Assembly: GCA_048263775.1 (NCBI GenBank)
Contig: JBLXDU010000010.1
Location: 62,001-126,000 of the forward strand
Reading direction: 5' to 3'
Length of the DNA: 64,000 nucleotides
From: UBA1479 sp048263775
Lineage (GTDB): Bacteria; Pseudomonadota; Alphaproteobacteria; Rhodospirillales; Casp-alpha2
Shown here: positions 8,023 through 16,978 of the stretch, piece by piece
How the letters are laid out: every line of letters starts with the position of its first letter
Position numbering within the stretch: the first letter of the stretch is position 1
The notes under the pieces: generated by a model
Databases searched by the model: none
Seen by the model: the letters and a program-made list of their open reading frames with translations, nothing else
Told to the model about the DNA's origin: nothing
Program-made: the position numbers and the translations under genes

Positions 8023-8688
8023 ATGGCGACAGACTCGGTCGATCCCGAGTTGGCCACACGTCTTCAGGAACTTGGAAGGGAACCTGGCGGCTCGGTCAAG
8101 GTCGAAGAGATTGCGGAAGTGGTGGAGGCGATCCTCACCACCATGCAAGGAGACCTGTCCGCCGTCGACGTCAGGCTCTACGAGGAACTGGAAAGCCTGT
8201 CGCGCTTCATTTCCGAGGCCAAATCCGACATCGCCGCTTTGCGCCCGGACGAGGTGAAGGACGAATTCCTTCCCAAGGCCGCGGATGAACTGGATGCCAT
8301 CGTCGAAGCGACGGCGGAAGCGACCAACTCGATCATGGATGCCGTCGGCGAGATCGAGGAGGTGATGTCCAAGCTTAAGGGCAAGAATTCCGAGCGTCTG
8401 ATGGACGCAACCACCAAAATTTACGAAGCTTGCGGGTTTCAGGATATTACCGGCCAGCGGATCACCAAGGTGGTCGGCGCCCTGCAGCACATCGAGGAAA
8501 AGGTCGATGCGCTGCTCAACGCCTTCGGTGACGAGATCGCCAAGTACAAGGCGGCCAATCCGAAGACGGAAGAGGCCCCGGTAGAGGAAGCCATTCCGGC
8601 CGATGAGGACCTTCTACATGGCCCGCAGAAGAAAGAGGCGGCCATGTCGCAGGCCGATATCGACGCCCTTCTGAACAGTTTCGACTGA
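8023..8688 (+). CDS. cheZ: Chemotaxis protein phosphatase CheZ
   Basis: CheZ dephosphorylates CheY-P. The catalytic helix motif is intact (CGFQDITGQRITKVV), with Asp141 and Gln145 corresponding to the Asp and Gln used by enteric CheZ. The long four-helix-bundle region precedes it. The C-terminal 14 residues, MSQADIDALLNSFD, form the CheY-binding tail and look strikingly like the FliM peptide. The ATG at 8023 was chosen because AAGGAG lies 6 bases upstream; a TTG at 7999 inside cheY is less likely. The product is 221 residues. Confidence 0.92.
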   Translation: MATDSVDPELATRLQELGREPGGSVKVEEIAEVVEAILTTMQGDLSAVDVRLYEELESLSRFISEAKSDIAALRPDEVKDEFLPKAADELDAIVEATAEATNSIMDAVGEIEEVMSKLKGKNSERLMDATTKIYEACGFQDITGQRITKVVGALQHIEEKVDALLNAFGDEIAKYKAANPKTEEAPVEEAIPADEDLLHGPQKKEAAMSQADIDALLNSFD

Positions 8689-8758
8689 CCCGTCTTGCCG
8701 GCATTTGCGGGGGGTTTTGGTAAGGCCGTCTTTACCAGATTTCTGCTAGAATCCCGGC

Positions 8759-9451
8759 ATGGCTGAACGTGATTTCCTACCGCCGATACCGGATACCGCG
8801 CGCGGGCCCAATACGCCCGCGCTGTTCCTGTCGCTGTTCCTGTTGGTTCTGGCGTTTTTCATCCTGTTGGTGACCATTTCCACCCTGGAAGAGGTCAAGA
8901 CCAAGTCGGTGATGGACAGCCTGACATCGACCTTTACTTCGATCGTGCCGCCATCCACGGACCCGACGCGTTTCAAGTCCAAGGAAGGTGACTTGATCGC
9001 TGGACAGCAATACCAGGAAACGGTCACCGACATTTTCGCCGCCGCCCTGCAGGTGGCCCAGGTGAAGGTCGTCCATCCCGGGCGCCTGATGCAGGTTCAA
9101 ATCCCCGCCAGCACCCTGTTTGCCGAGAATGCGGCACGCATCCTGCCGTCGCAGTTTGAACTTCTTGACCGCATTGTCGCGGCGGCCAGCGGGCGTCCGC
9201 CGGGCCTGCGCTTCGATCTGGAATTCATTATCGGATCACGTGTTCGCGCCGACGGCGGCCTGCCTCAGTCACAGACCCTGGAACTGGCACGGGCAGGGGC
9301 TTTCGCGCGGGAAATGGCGCAGCGCGGCCTGCCGCCGGATTCCATCGCCATCGGGATTGAGCCGGGTGACCCCAATGATGTCACCATGTGGTTTTACATC
9401 CGCCGCGAAGCGGAAACCCGGTTGCGCCTCGACGGCGACGGTGAGGAGTAG
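8759..9451 (+). CDS. MotB-like protein lacking the stator Asp
   Basis: A 230-residue protein with one N-terminal membrane helix (about residues 20-42) and a periplasmic OmpA/MotB-like domain. The domain has VQIPASTLFAENAARILPS, followed by a segment like TLELARAGAFAREMAQRGLP. When its helix is aligned with that of the next gene (DLVSLMLTFF against SLFLLVLAFF), Ser25 stands where stator proteins have the proton-carrying Asp. It is therefore unlikely to be a conventional stator B subunit and may be an accessory or mixed-complex subunit. The next gene starts 10 bp downstream. Confidence 0.7.
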   Translation: MAERDFLPPIPDTARGPNTPALFLSLFLLVLAFFILLVTISTLEEVKTKSVMDSLTSTFTSIVPPSTDPTRFKSKEGDLIAGQQYQETVTDIFAAALQVAQVKVVHPGRLMQVQIPASTLFAENAARILPSQFELLDRIVAAASGRPPGLRFDLEFIIGSRVRADGGLPQSQTLELARAGAFAREMAQRGLPPDSIAIGIEPGDPNDVTMWFYIRREAETRLRLDGDGEE

Positions 9452-9460
9452 GGGGCGGCC

Positions 9461-10183
9461 ATGCTGTTGCCAAGACGCTCCGAACGGGACCTGGAACGCG
9501 ATCACAAGGCGTCGCAGATGTGGCTGCTGACATTCACGGACCTAGTGTCGTTGATGCTGACCTTCTTCGTCATGCTGTTTTCGATGTCCAACGTCAAGCT
9601 GGACCGCTGGGACAATGTGATTGATTCCCTGTCGCAAAGTCTGGCCCCGGAACAGGTGAAAACGCCCATTTCCTCGACCGCCACGCACAACATCGCGACG
9701 GTGTTTCGTAAACGCGCCATTAACCTGGATTATCTAACATCCGTGCTGCGGGAAAAGATTGATAGCGATGAATTGCTTAAGCAAACGCAGTTCATGCGGT
9801 TGGAGGACAGATTGGTCCTGGCCTTGCCTGGGGATTTGCTGTTTGAGGCGGGACGTGCGGTCATGACGGACCGCGCGCGCGCCGCCTTGTTCCGCTTGGG
9901 CGGGGCGCTCAGCACCGTCGCCAACCAGTTGGGCGTCAACGGCCATTCCGACCCGTCACCGGTGGCCGGTGGCGACTATGCCTCCAACTGGGAACTGTCG
10001 ACCGCCCGCGCCGCCGCCGTTGCGAATCAACTGCGTGCTGCCGGCTACGCCGAACCCATCGTCGCCTTCGGATATTCGGACAGCCGTTATGACCAATTGC
10101 CGCCCATGCCGCAGGCCCAGCGCCAGCTTATGGGACGGCGCGTCGACATCGTCGTGTTTCCGACGTCCGGGGGGCTGCGATGA
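9461..10183 (+). CDS. Flagellar motor stator protein MotB family
   Basis: A 240-residue MotB-type protein. The single membrane helix holds Asp27 (MWLLTFTDLVSLMLTFF), at the position of the proton-binding Asp of MotB. A plug-like amphipathic segment follows, then a C-terminal OmpA-like peptidoglycan-binding domain (LLFEAGRAVMTDRARAALFRLG, NGHSDPSP, SNWELSTARAAAVANQL, MGRRVDIVV). No motA gene is adjacent, so its partner must lie outside the window. The stop overlaps the start of the next gene by 4 bp (ATGA). Confidence 0.85.
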   Translation: MLLPRRSERDLERDHKASQMWLLTFTDLVSLMLTFFVMLFSMSNVKLDRWDNVIDSLSQSLAPEQVKTPISSTATHNIATVFRKRAINLDYLTSVLREKIDSDELLKQTQFMRLEDRLVLALPGDLLFEAGRAVMTDRARAALFRLGGALSTVANQLGVNGHSDPSPVAGGDYASNWELSTARAAAVANQLRAAGYAEPIVAFGYSDSRYDQLPPMPQAQRQLMGRRVDIVVFPTSGGLR

Positions 10184-13100
10184 CCGTTCGCCGGATTCTT
10201 GGCACGGCCCTGATGGCCGTGGTTCTGGCCTGGGGCTTGTGCTTGGCGCCCTTGGAAGAGGCCCGCGCGCAAGATGCCGTACAGGTCAACGTGCGCGCCG
10301 GTGCCCATGCCACCTTTACCCGCGTCGTGTTCGATTGGCCCACCAAGGTGCCCTATAAGCTGACCAAGGACGGCGGCCTTGTCACCGTGATCTTCGAGGC
10401 GGCGGCACAGATCGACGACGCTGACCTCAACCGTAACCCGCCGCTGTTCGTCGGTGGCATTCGCTCCGCCACGGAGGGCGGGCGCACGGTTTCGGTGATC
10501 GCCGTGCCGCCGCGCTCCACCGTGCGTGACTTCTATGCCGGGAACAAGATCGCCCTGGACGTCCGCGAACCCGCCCCCTGGCAGGACCCGGTTGCCGTTC
10601 CGGCGCAGGTCAGCGTGCCCGGCGGCGGCAAGGCCCCGGCCGCTCCCCAGGCTGCCGACGCCAAACCGGCCTCCCCGGTTACGGATCCCGTGCCGCCGGT
10701 CGCCACCGCACCGGCCAAGCCGGCCGTTGCCGCCCAGGCGCTGCCGCAGCCGCCTGTCCAGAAACCATCGGCCCCCGCCGCCGCTGCAAAAACCGCACCC
10801 GCTGCGGGGGGCACGGCGACCCGGACCGCCCAGCAACTTCCCCAGGGTGCCGCGCAGAAGTCCCCGCCCGCCGGTCAGCCGCTGCTTTTGACCCCGCCGG
10901 CCCAAACCACGGCAACGGCCCCTGACGCCGCGCCCGCACAACCACCGCGCACGGCGACCGCCCAGGCGTCGGGACAGGCCACCGGCAACGCTGCGGCTCA
11001 AGCCCCGGCCCCCGGGCCGGCGCCGAGTGCGCAATTGTCCGTGGCCAAAGGCGACGAGGGTACGGTAACCCTGCGTTTCGACTGGGAAGAGCCCGTCGCC
11101 GCCGCGGCATTCCGGCGCAACGGATTCCTGTGGCTGGTGTTCGACAAGCGCACCAACGTCAATGTTCCCGCCTTGCAGGAGGCCGGGGGCGCCGTCATTT
11201 CGACGCTACAACAGGTCTACATTCCTCAGGCCACCGTTCTGCGCATGACCACGCCCAAGGACGTCAATCCGTCCATGCGCCGGGCCGGGTTGGCTTGGCT
11301 GATCGATTTCCGAACTCAGGAAGCGACGCCCAAGATTCCGCTGGAAGTCCAGGCCCAGCCGGATTCCCCCATCGGGGCCCGTATCTTCATGCCGCTGCCG
11401 GAACCCGGCAAGGTGATCCCGCTGACCGATCCCATCGTCGCCGACAACATGCTGGTCGTACCGGGTATTCCGCTTGGCCATGGCGTGGCCGGAACCTACG
11501 CCTATCCTCAGTTCGAAATTCTACCTTCCATCCAGGGCGTTGTGGTGACGCCGCGCATCGATGATGTGCGCGTGCGTTCGCTGCGTCAGGGCGTGGAAAT
11601 CGCCAGCGCGGCGCCCACGTTCCCGCTGAAGTTCTCGCCCGTGTCCCAGGAAATGGCGGCAAGTGCCCGGATGTCGGCGATGCGGCCCCTGGTGCGTGTC
11701 CTGGATCTAGAGAAATGGGACACGCCCAACGACGCCGCAATCCTGCAGACCCGCGCGATTCTGGAACAGGCTCTTGCCGTGGCCCCCAAGGCCGGGCAGC
11801 GGGAAGCACGCATGAACCTGGCCCGGTTTTACTTTGCCAATGCCTATGGGGCGGAAGCCTTAGGCGTTCTGGCCCGCGCCATGGAGGTGCAGCCGTCGCT
11901 GGCTCAGGACCGTGAATGGCTGCTGCTGCACGGCGGTGCCCAGTTCCTTCTGGGACGTCTGCCCGAGGCGGAGAAGGATCTGTATAACGCGGCACTTAAC
12001 GGCAGTGACGAGGGCGAATTCTGGCGCGCGATCATCCAGGCCGCGCGCGGCGATCTGAACGGGGCCTCCATCGAGTTGCGCCGGTCGGGCTCAATCGCCC
12101 GGCCCTATCCCCGCGCGCTACGGTTCCGGCTATCGACCATCGTCGCCGAGGCGGTGGTCGAGATCGGCGATGTGCGCACTGCGGAAACGTTGATTTCCAC
12201 TCTGCTGGCCGATGGTCCCAGCCCGAGCCAGGAAGCCAAGATCAAGTTCGTACAAGGACGTTTGGCGGAATTGGAAGGCGATTTCGACGGCGCCGTTTCG
12301 CTGTGGGAAGAGGTCATGGACAGCCCTGATCGGCTGGCCCGTTTCCGCGCGGCGCGGTCGCGCGTTGAACTTCTGCTGCGCCTTGACCGCATGACCAAGC
12401 GTGAAGCGACCGAAGAACTTGAAAAACAGCGCTTCGCCTGGCGCGGCGACAATCGTGAATTCGATCTTCTGCGCCGCCTGGGAGCGCTCTACCTGGAACA
12501 GGATAAATACCGCGAGGCATTGCAGACCCTGCGCCAGGCCGCGACCCATTTCCGCGACCATCCGGATGCAAAAGTTGTGACCAAGGAAATGTCGGACACC
12601 TTCAATGCCCTCTATCTGGAGGACAAGGCCAATGCCCTGAAACCGGTCACGGCGATCGCCATCTATGAGGAATTCAAGGAATTGACCCCCGCCGGCTCGC
12701 GCGGCGACACCATGATTCAAAAACTCGCCGACCGTCTTGTCGGGGTCGACTTGCTGGGTCAGGCGGCGGCGCTGCTGGAAGGTCAGATCAAATTTCGTCT
12801 GCAAGGTGCTGACCGTGCGCGCGTCGGCGCACGCCTTGGCCTGATCCATCTTCTGGCGCGCAAACACGCGGATGCCGAACGGGTGATCCGGGCGACCGCT
12901 GCGGATGGCTTGAACGCTGACCTTGCACAACAGCGCAATCATCTTCTCGTTCAGGCCCTGATGGGGCAGAAGCGTTTTGCCGACGGGCTGGCACTGTTGG
13001 AGCCGGATCAGTCCATGGACGGCGAACTCCTGCGTTCGGAAATCTACTGGACCATGGGTAATTGGAATGATGCGGCCCAGTCCCTGCAGCGCGTCGTGAC

Positions 13101-13407
13101 GGCAAGCGGTGCCCGCCGCGGTGAAAAGCTCAACCGTAAACAGGCGCGCTATATGCTCAATCTGGCGACGGCGATGACGCTCAGCGGTAACGAACGCGGC
13201 CTTGCTCGTATCCGCGACAACTTCGGTGCCGCCATGGCCGAGACTGATATGGCGAAGGCCTTCGACCTGATCGCGGCGCGTCCGGCCCTTGGCCTGATCT
13301 CGCCGGAAAGCGTCAAGGAGCGGGTTGCTGTGGCGCAGAACTTCAAATCCTTCCTGACGGCCTACCGCGAGCGTCTTGAAAAAGACCCGCTCAGCGCCAT
13401 CAACTGA
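10180..13407 (+). CDS. Large secreted TPR protein of the flagellar cluster
   Basis: A 1075-residue protein with a signal peptide (about 1-30, cleavage near ARAQ). Two related beta-rich modules follow (about 33-125 and 287-375, each with an F-D-W strand and a hydrophobic LxxVxF strand, AMIN-like in feel). They are separated by a long Pro/Ala/Gln linker (about 130-285). The C-terminal half (about 520-1070) is helical, with many TPR-like repeats (for example ARFYFANAYGAEALGVLARA). It overlaps the MotB-like gene by 4 bp, so translation is probably coupled. A periplasmic scaffold for the stator or basal body is plausible but unproven. The gene ends just before a strong terminator. Confidence 0.75.
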   Translation: MTVRRILGTALMAVVLAWGLCLAPLEEARAQDAVQVNVRAGAHATFTRVVFDWPTKVPYKLTKDGGLVTVIFEAAAQIDDADLNRNPPLFVGGIRSATEGGRTVSVIAVPPRSTVRDFYAGNKIALDVREPAPWQDPVAVPAQVSVPGGGKAPAAPQAADAKPASPVTDPVPPVATAPAKPAVAAQALPQPPVQKPSAPAAAAKTAPAAGGTATRTAQQLPQGAAQKSPPAGQPLLLTPPAQTTATAPDAAPAQPPRTATAQASGQATGNAAAQAPAPGPAPSAQLSVAKGDEGTVTLRFDWEEPVAAAAFRRNGFLWLVFDKRTNVNVPALQEAGGAVISTLQQVYIPQATVLRMTTPKDVNPSMRRAGLAWLIDFRTQEATPKIPLEVQAQPDSPIGARIFMPLPEPGKVIPLTDPIVADNMLVVPGIPLGHGVAGTYAYPQFEILPSIQGVVVTPRIDDVRVRSLRQGVEIASAAPTFPLKFSPVSQEMAASARMSAMRPLVRVLDLEKWDTPNDAAILQTRAILEQALAVAPKAGQREARMNLARFYFANAYGAEALGVLARAMEVQPSLAQDREWLLLHGGAQFLLGRLPEAEKDLYNAALNGSDEGEFWRAIIQAARGDLNGASIELRRSGSIARPYPRALRFRLSTIVAEAVVEIGDVRTAETLISTLLADGPSPSQEAKIKFVQGRLAELEGDFDGAVSLWEEVMDSPDRLARFRAARSRVELLLRLDRMTKREATEELEKQRFAWRGDNREFDLLRRLGALYLEQDKYREALQTLRQAATHFRDHPDAKVVTKEMSDTFNALYLEDKANALKPVTAIAIYEEFKELTPAGSRGDTMIQKLADRLVGVDLLGQAAALLEGQIKFRLQGADRARVGARLGLIHLLARKHADAERVIRATAADGLNADLAQQRNHLLVQALMGQKRFADGLALLEPDQSMDGELLRSEIYWTMGNWNDAAQSLQRVVTASGARRGEKLNRKQARYMLNLATAMTLSGNERGLARIRDNFGAAMAETDMAKAFDLIAARPALGLISPESVKERVAVAQNFKSFLTAYRERLEKDPLSAIN

Positions 13408-13424
13408 TTATCGGGCATAAAGAA

Positions 13425-13453
13425 GGCCCGGATTCCATTTCTGGAACCGGGCC
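13425..13453 (+). terminator. Terminator after the motor operon
   Basis: The hairpin has GGCCCGG (13425-13431) pairing with CCGGGCC (13447-13453), an inner TTCCA/TGGAA stem, and a TTTC loop. It is followed by TCTTCT. It lies 18 bp after the TPR gene and before the convergent peroxiredoxin gene, so it may serve both directions. Confidence 0.8.
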
Positions 13454-13513
13454 TCTTCTGCGCTCGTCCCTCGATGAACGTGGGTGTTTAAGCGCTGTCG
13501 CGTGATCGGCGCG

Positions 13514-14050
13514 TTACACGGCGCCGGTGTATTCGCCGCGCGCCGGGTAGTTTTTCTCGATGGCAAAGTCGAGCGCCGCCAGCAGTTCGGAGAAATGCGG
13601 ACGGACGAACGGCATGGTCTGGACCGAGGCGTAATAGAGCGTCTGATCCGGCGAGACCATGAACAGGCCGGGTTCGGAGAACAGGGCCGGCTCTTCGATA
13701 CCGATGGAAGTCTTGCCCCGCGAGGTCGAGATGAACAGCCCCCATTCCCGCGCCTTGGCCAAGGACAACCCGTAGCCGACGCGCAATTCCTTTGCGGCGA
13801 TCTTTTCGGCCATGGCCTTCCCTCGTTCCTCATCATCGCTGGAAATCGCGATGGTGCTGACACCGCGTTTGGCGAATTCCGGTGTGAGTTTTTCCAATTC
13901 CGTCATGTAATTGGCGCAGATCGGGCAGTGCAGGCCCCGGTAGAAGCAGATGATAGTTCCGCGTTCGGTGGTTTCCGACGCAAGGTCGAATGTGCCGCCG
14001 GTTACCAAATCGACGGATAGATCGGGGGTCTTCTGGCGTGGCATGAGCAT
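13514..14050 (-). CDS. Peroxiredoxin-like (AhpC/TSA) protein
   Basis: A 178-residue thioredoxin-fold protein of the redoxin/AhpC-TSA type. The strand IICFYRGL leads into CPIC (Cys42 and Cys45), a two-Cys arrangement, followed by ANYMTELEKL and the IAISSDDEERG motif region. It probably reduces peroxides or acts as a bacterioferritin-comigratory-type thiol protein. The ATG at 14050 has AAGGAG upstream; the reading frame stays open further upstream, but that part reads as non-coding. It is divergent from an AraC-type regulator, a common regulator-target layout. Confidence 0.8.
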   Translation of the reverse strand: MLMPRQKTPDLSVDLVTGGTFDLASETTERGTIICFYRGLHCPICANYMTELEKLTPEFAKRGVSTIAISSDDEERGKAMAEKIAAKELRVGYGLSLAKAREWGLFISTSRGKTSIGIEEPALFSEPGLFMVSPDQTLYYASVQTMPFVRPHFSELLAALDFAIEKNYPARGEYTGAV

Positions 14051-14111
14051 GGGGCGGGTTTCTCCTTTGGAATTGAGCCTCCGTGCCGCCACATGTGGCG
14101 GCCGGTTTTCG

Positions 14112-14140
14112 ATGACGACAACCTTACCAGTCGTTATAAT
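14112..14140 (+). promoter_or_regulatory. Candidate sigma-70 promoter for the AraC-type gene
   Basis: ATGACG (4 of 6 matches to the -35 consensus, 14112-14117), a 17-bp spacer and a perfect TATAAT (14135-14140) lie 41 bp upstream of the start at 14182. The core TTATAA is symmetric, so it could also contribute to the opposite promoter. Confidence 0.5.
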
Positions 14141-14181
14141 CAGGAAACTCCGGATTAATTGATTGTAACCCCCGAATTCCC

Positions 14182-14925
14182 ATGACTGACCGATATGATC
14201 GACTGTCTGCTCTGATCTCCCGCTTTGACCTGCGGGTTCTTCGGGTGCCTTTGGGGGAGGGCAATATGACCGTGTTCGGTGATTCGGAAACGGGCCTGCC
14301 GATGCGTGTCGAAATCCGCACCCGGGGCGGTGTTCCCGCCGCCGGGACCAATGAAGTGCCGGTTGCCGCCTGTTCAATTGATTGGGGCGGGGCCGCCAAT
14401 CCCTTGATGGCAGCCTTGCCGGCGACGGTCTCTCTACCGATCCGTGACGCGGAGACGCGGGCGCTATTGGATGTGTTCCTGGCCGAGGCCGGGGGGCGGC
14501 GTTGTGGGTCCGACAAGGTTCTGGAACGTCTGGCCGAAGTTTTGGTGATCCGCCTGATGCGTCAGCAGATTGAACAGGGGACCGCGGAACCTGGCGTATT
14601 GGCGGGACTTGCCGATACACGCCTGTCACGCGCCATATCGGCTCTGCACGAAGACCCGGGCCGGGCGTGGTCAAATGCCGATCTGGCGGTAGTCGCGGGC
14701 ATGTCGTTGTCGCGTTTCGCCGATGCGTTTCGCACGGTTGTCGGCGAGGCACCGCAAAGTTATCTGCGCCGTTGGCGGATGACACTGGCACGTCAGGATA
14801 TGGATCGCGGGGCGCGGGTTCAGGCGGTCGCCCGCCGATACGGCTACGCCAGTTCCGAGGCCCTGTCCCGCGCCTTCCATCGACAGTTCGGCGTCAATCC
14901 GACGGAACTGCGCCGCACGGGATAG
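14182..14925 (+). CDS. AraC-family transcriptional regulator
   Basis: A 247-residue regulator. The N-terminal half looks like a small-ligand cupin-type domain. The C-terminal 100 residues hold the double helix-turn-helix of AraC proteins: WSNADLAVVAGMSLSRFADAF, then the second unit VQAVARRYGYASSEALSRAF and the family end signature FGVNPTELRR. It is divergent from the peroxiredoxin-like gene, 131 bp apart, and probably controls it. The effector is unknown. Confidence 0.88.
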   Translation: MTDRYDRLSALISRFDLRVLRVPLGEGNMTVFGDSETGLPMRVEIRTRGGVPAAGTNEVPVAACSIDWGGAANPLMAALPATVSLPIRDAETRALLDVFLAEAGGRRCGSDKVLERLAEVLVIRLMRQQIEQGTAEPGVLAGLADTRLSRAISALHEDPGRAWSNADLAVVAGMSLSRFADAFRTVVGEAPQSYLRRWRMTLARQDMDRGARVQAVARRYGYASSEALSRAFHRQFGVNPTELRRTG

Positions 14926-14948
14926 GGATGGGGTGGGTGTCCGCCGGT

Positions 14949-15620
14949 CTAGAACGCGATGGCGGCCTGGGCTTCGGCGGCTTCTTCCGCCGTCCATTGG
15001 CGTACGGGCGTTGGCGCGCGGCCACCGGCCAGCGGCAGGAATGTGCCTTCGCCGGGGTCGTCCAGGGTGACGTTGCCCTGCGGGGTGATGACCTCGATGA
15101 TGCCTTCCTGGATTTGGAAGCCGTAGTGCGGCTGCCCCGCCGGCATGCCGACGGTCAATTCACCGCCCACGAAGTCCGTGCCGCGAATGCCGATGGTGGC
15201 TGTCGGTGTGCCGAAGGCGACTTGCGAGGGGCTGGCCTTGCCGATTTTACCGGAGGTATAGCGGAACACGCCGACCACCATGATCAGTGCCTGGCGGCCC
15301 GTGTCGGGACCGGTCGCGGCCGGGTCGAAGACCATTTCATCCACGAAAACCTCGGCCTTTTCGCCCAGCGTCAGCGATGAGCTATCGGCAAAGCGCACCA
15401 AAAGGCGGGACTCCGGGCCGGTCTTCAGGATATCGCCGGCGAATACCTTGGCGCCCAGAGACAGCGGCACGGCCGACCCCGAAAGGCTGCGTGTGGCATC
15501 GCCCTTTTGGCGTTCGATGATACCCGCGGCCTCTTGGGCCATGGCGGGCAGGCTGATGACCAGTAACGCGATCACAAGGGCGGCCGATCGGGTAAACCTG
15601 AAGTACATAACGTCGATCAT
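14949..15620 (-). CDS. Secreted FecR-domain protein
   Basis: A protein of about 223 residues with a signal peptide (ALVIALLVISLPAMAQ). A FecR-type beta domain follows: RSLSGSAVPLSLGAKVFAGDILKTG, RFADSSSLTLGE, TPTATIGIRGTDF and the YGFQIQEGIIEV strand. Such periplasmic domains are common in proteins with surface or signalling roles. No sigma factor/TonB pair is nearby, so it is not a classical FecR. The start is ambiguous: ATG at 15620 or at 15608. It sits inside the flagellar locus, on the same strand as fliP, 179 bp downstream of it. Confidence 0.7.
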   Translation of the reverse strand: MIDVMYFRFTRSAALVIALLVISLPAMAQEAAGIIERQKGDATRSLSGSAVPLSLGAKVFAGDILKTGPESRLLVRFADSSSLTLGEKAEVFVDEMVFDPAATGPDTGRQALIMVVGVFRYTSGKIGKASPSQVAFGTPTATIGIRGTDFVGGELTVGMPAGQPHYGFQIQEGIIEVITPQGNVTLDDPGEGTFLPLAGGRAPTPVRQWTAEEAAEAQAAIAF

Positions 15621-15799
15621 CCAATTTCTTGCAGCCGGTTTCGGGCAGGGCTTGCTTGTCCCAAAGGGTATTCGGGGCATGTCCTACAGGATGCGCACAT
15701 GGTTTTATGTGACTGCGGTCACTCTAGGGGGCGCATGAGTGCAGCCACCCACTTTACGGTTTCGGTAACGACGTCTTGGACGGGGAGGGGATGTGTTGT

Positions 15800-16621
15800 C
15801 TAGCCGGCGCCGAAGCTTTTGACCAGGGAGCCAACGGTCATGTACCAGCCATCGACCAACACGAAGAAGATGATCTTGAACGGCAAGGCGATGATGACCG
15901 GTGGCAGCATCATCATGCCCATGGACATGAGAACCGATGCGACGACCATGTCGATGATCAGGAACGGCACGAACAGAAGAAAGCCGATCTCAAAGGCGCG
16001 TTTCAGTTCGGAAATCATGTAGGCCGGGATCAGCACCCGCATGGGCATGTTCGTGCGGGCCTCTTCGTCGGGAATGCGCGCAATCTGGGTGAACAGCAAC
16101 AGATCACGCTCACGGACATGGCTCATCATGAAGTCGCGGAACGGCAGGATGGCCCGGTTGAACCCCTGAAGTTCGTCCAGGTTGCCCTGAATCACCGGAT
16201 TGATGCCGGTTTCCCAGGCCTTCTCGAAGGTCGGCTGCATGATGAACAAGGTCAGGAACAGAGCCAGCCCGACCAGAACCTGGTTGGGCGGCGTTTGTTG
16301 CGTACCCATGGCCGTGCGCAGGAACGATAGTACGACGATGATGCGCACAAAGGATGTGACCATGATGAGGATCGAGGGGGCAACGCTGAGCACCGTGATC
16401 AGCAGCAGCATCTGGATGATGCGGCCCGTGGTGTCGCCGCCCTGATCGCCCAGATCGAGGGAGATGGATTGCGCAAGCGCCGGCGGGCTGAGCAGGGACA
16501 GCCCCAGGTAGATCGCACAGGCGGCGCCGATCACCGCCAAGATCATCACCAGGGGATGGGCAAGGGGATTGCGCCGCCGCCGCCGCGTGAAGATACGCCG
16601 CATCTGCCCGTCGTTCGTCAT
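15800..16621 (-). CDS. fliP: Flagellar export apparatus protein FliP
   Basis: FliP forms, with FliQ and FliR, the export gate of the flagellar type III secretion system. The 273-residue protein has an N-terminal signal or membrane segment and the family sequences LSVAPSILIMVTSFVRIIVVL and RTAMGTQQTPPNQVLVGLALF. Later it has IPAYMISELKRAFEIGFLLFVPFLIIDMVVASVLMSMGMMMLPP. It overlaps fliO by 4 bp (ATGA), so the two are translationally coupled. fliQ and fliR are in the divergent operon about 3 kb away. Confidence 0.96.
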   Translation of the reverse strand: MTNDGQMRRIFTRRRRRNPLAHPLVMILAVIGAACAIYLGLSLLSPPALAQSISLDLGDQGGDTTGRIIQMLLLITVLSVAPSILIMVTSFVRIIVVLSFLRTAMGTQQTPPNQVLVGLALFLTLFIMQPTFEKAWETGINPVIQGNLDELQGFNRAILPFRDFMMSHVRERDLLLFTQIARIPDEEARTNMPMRVLIPAYMISELKRAFEIGFLLFVPFLIIDMVVASVLMSMGMMMLPPVIIALPFKIIFFVLVDGWYMTVGSLVKSFGAG

Positions 16622-16974
16622 GACTGGCCCCCTGCACTGTTACTGTCATCGGCGGCCGGCAGAGCGGCGGTGGTCAGGGCCTGTCTGAAATCCGCACCGG
16701 CACCGGCGATTCCGGTTTCGATAAGCAGCTCGGACGTGGGGCCGACCAGCAGCAGATGTTCCGTGTCGTCGCGGCGGACCAGGATCAGGCGCCGGCGGCC
16801 ATCAAGGGGTGTGACTTCCACAATTCCCAAGCGCCGGTTGCCGGCGCGCTTGATGGCTGCGGCGGGAAAGCCCCAACCGGCGCGCCGGGCCATGGCGGCA
16901 AACAGCGCGATCAGGCCGATCACGAAAATCAGTGCGAGGATGAAGCGAAAATAACCGCCCATGTCCATGTCCAT
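16618..16974 (-). CDS. fliO: Flagellar biosynthetic protein FliO
   Basis: A 118-residue protein with a membrane helix near residues 8-28 and a short cytoplasmic domain. The LGIVEVTPLDGRRRLILVRRDDTEHLLLVG sequence, in pieces, is the FliO hallmark. FliO helps assemble the FliP ring. ATG 16974 was chosen because AAGGAA precedes it and the region upstream in frame overlaps the next gene. It overlaps fliP by 4 bp. Confidence 0.85.
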   Translation of the reverse strand: MDMDMGGYFRFILALIFVIGLIALFAAMARRAGWGFPAAAIKRAGNRRLGIVEVTPLDGRRRLILVRRDDTEHLLLVGPTSELLIETGIAGAGADFRQALTTAALPAADDSNSAGGQS

Positions 16975-16978
16975 GGCT

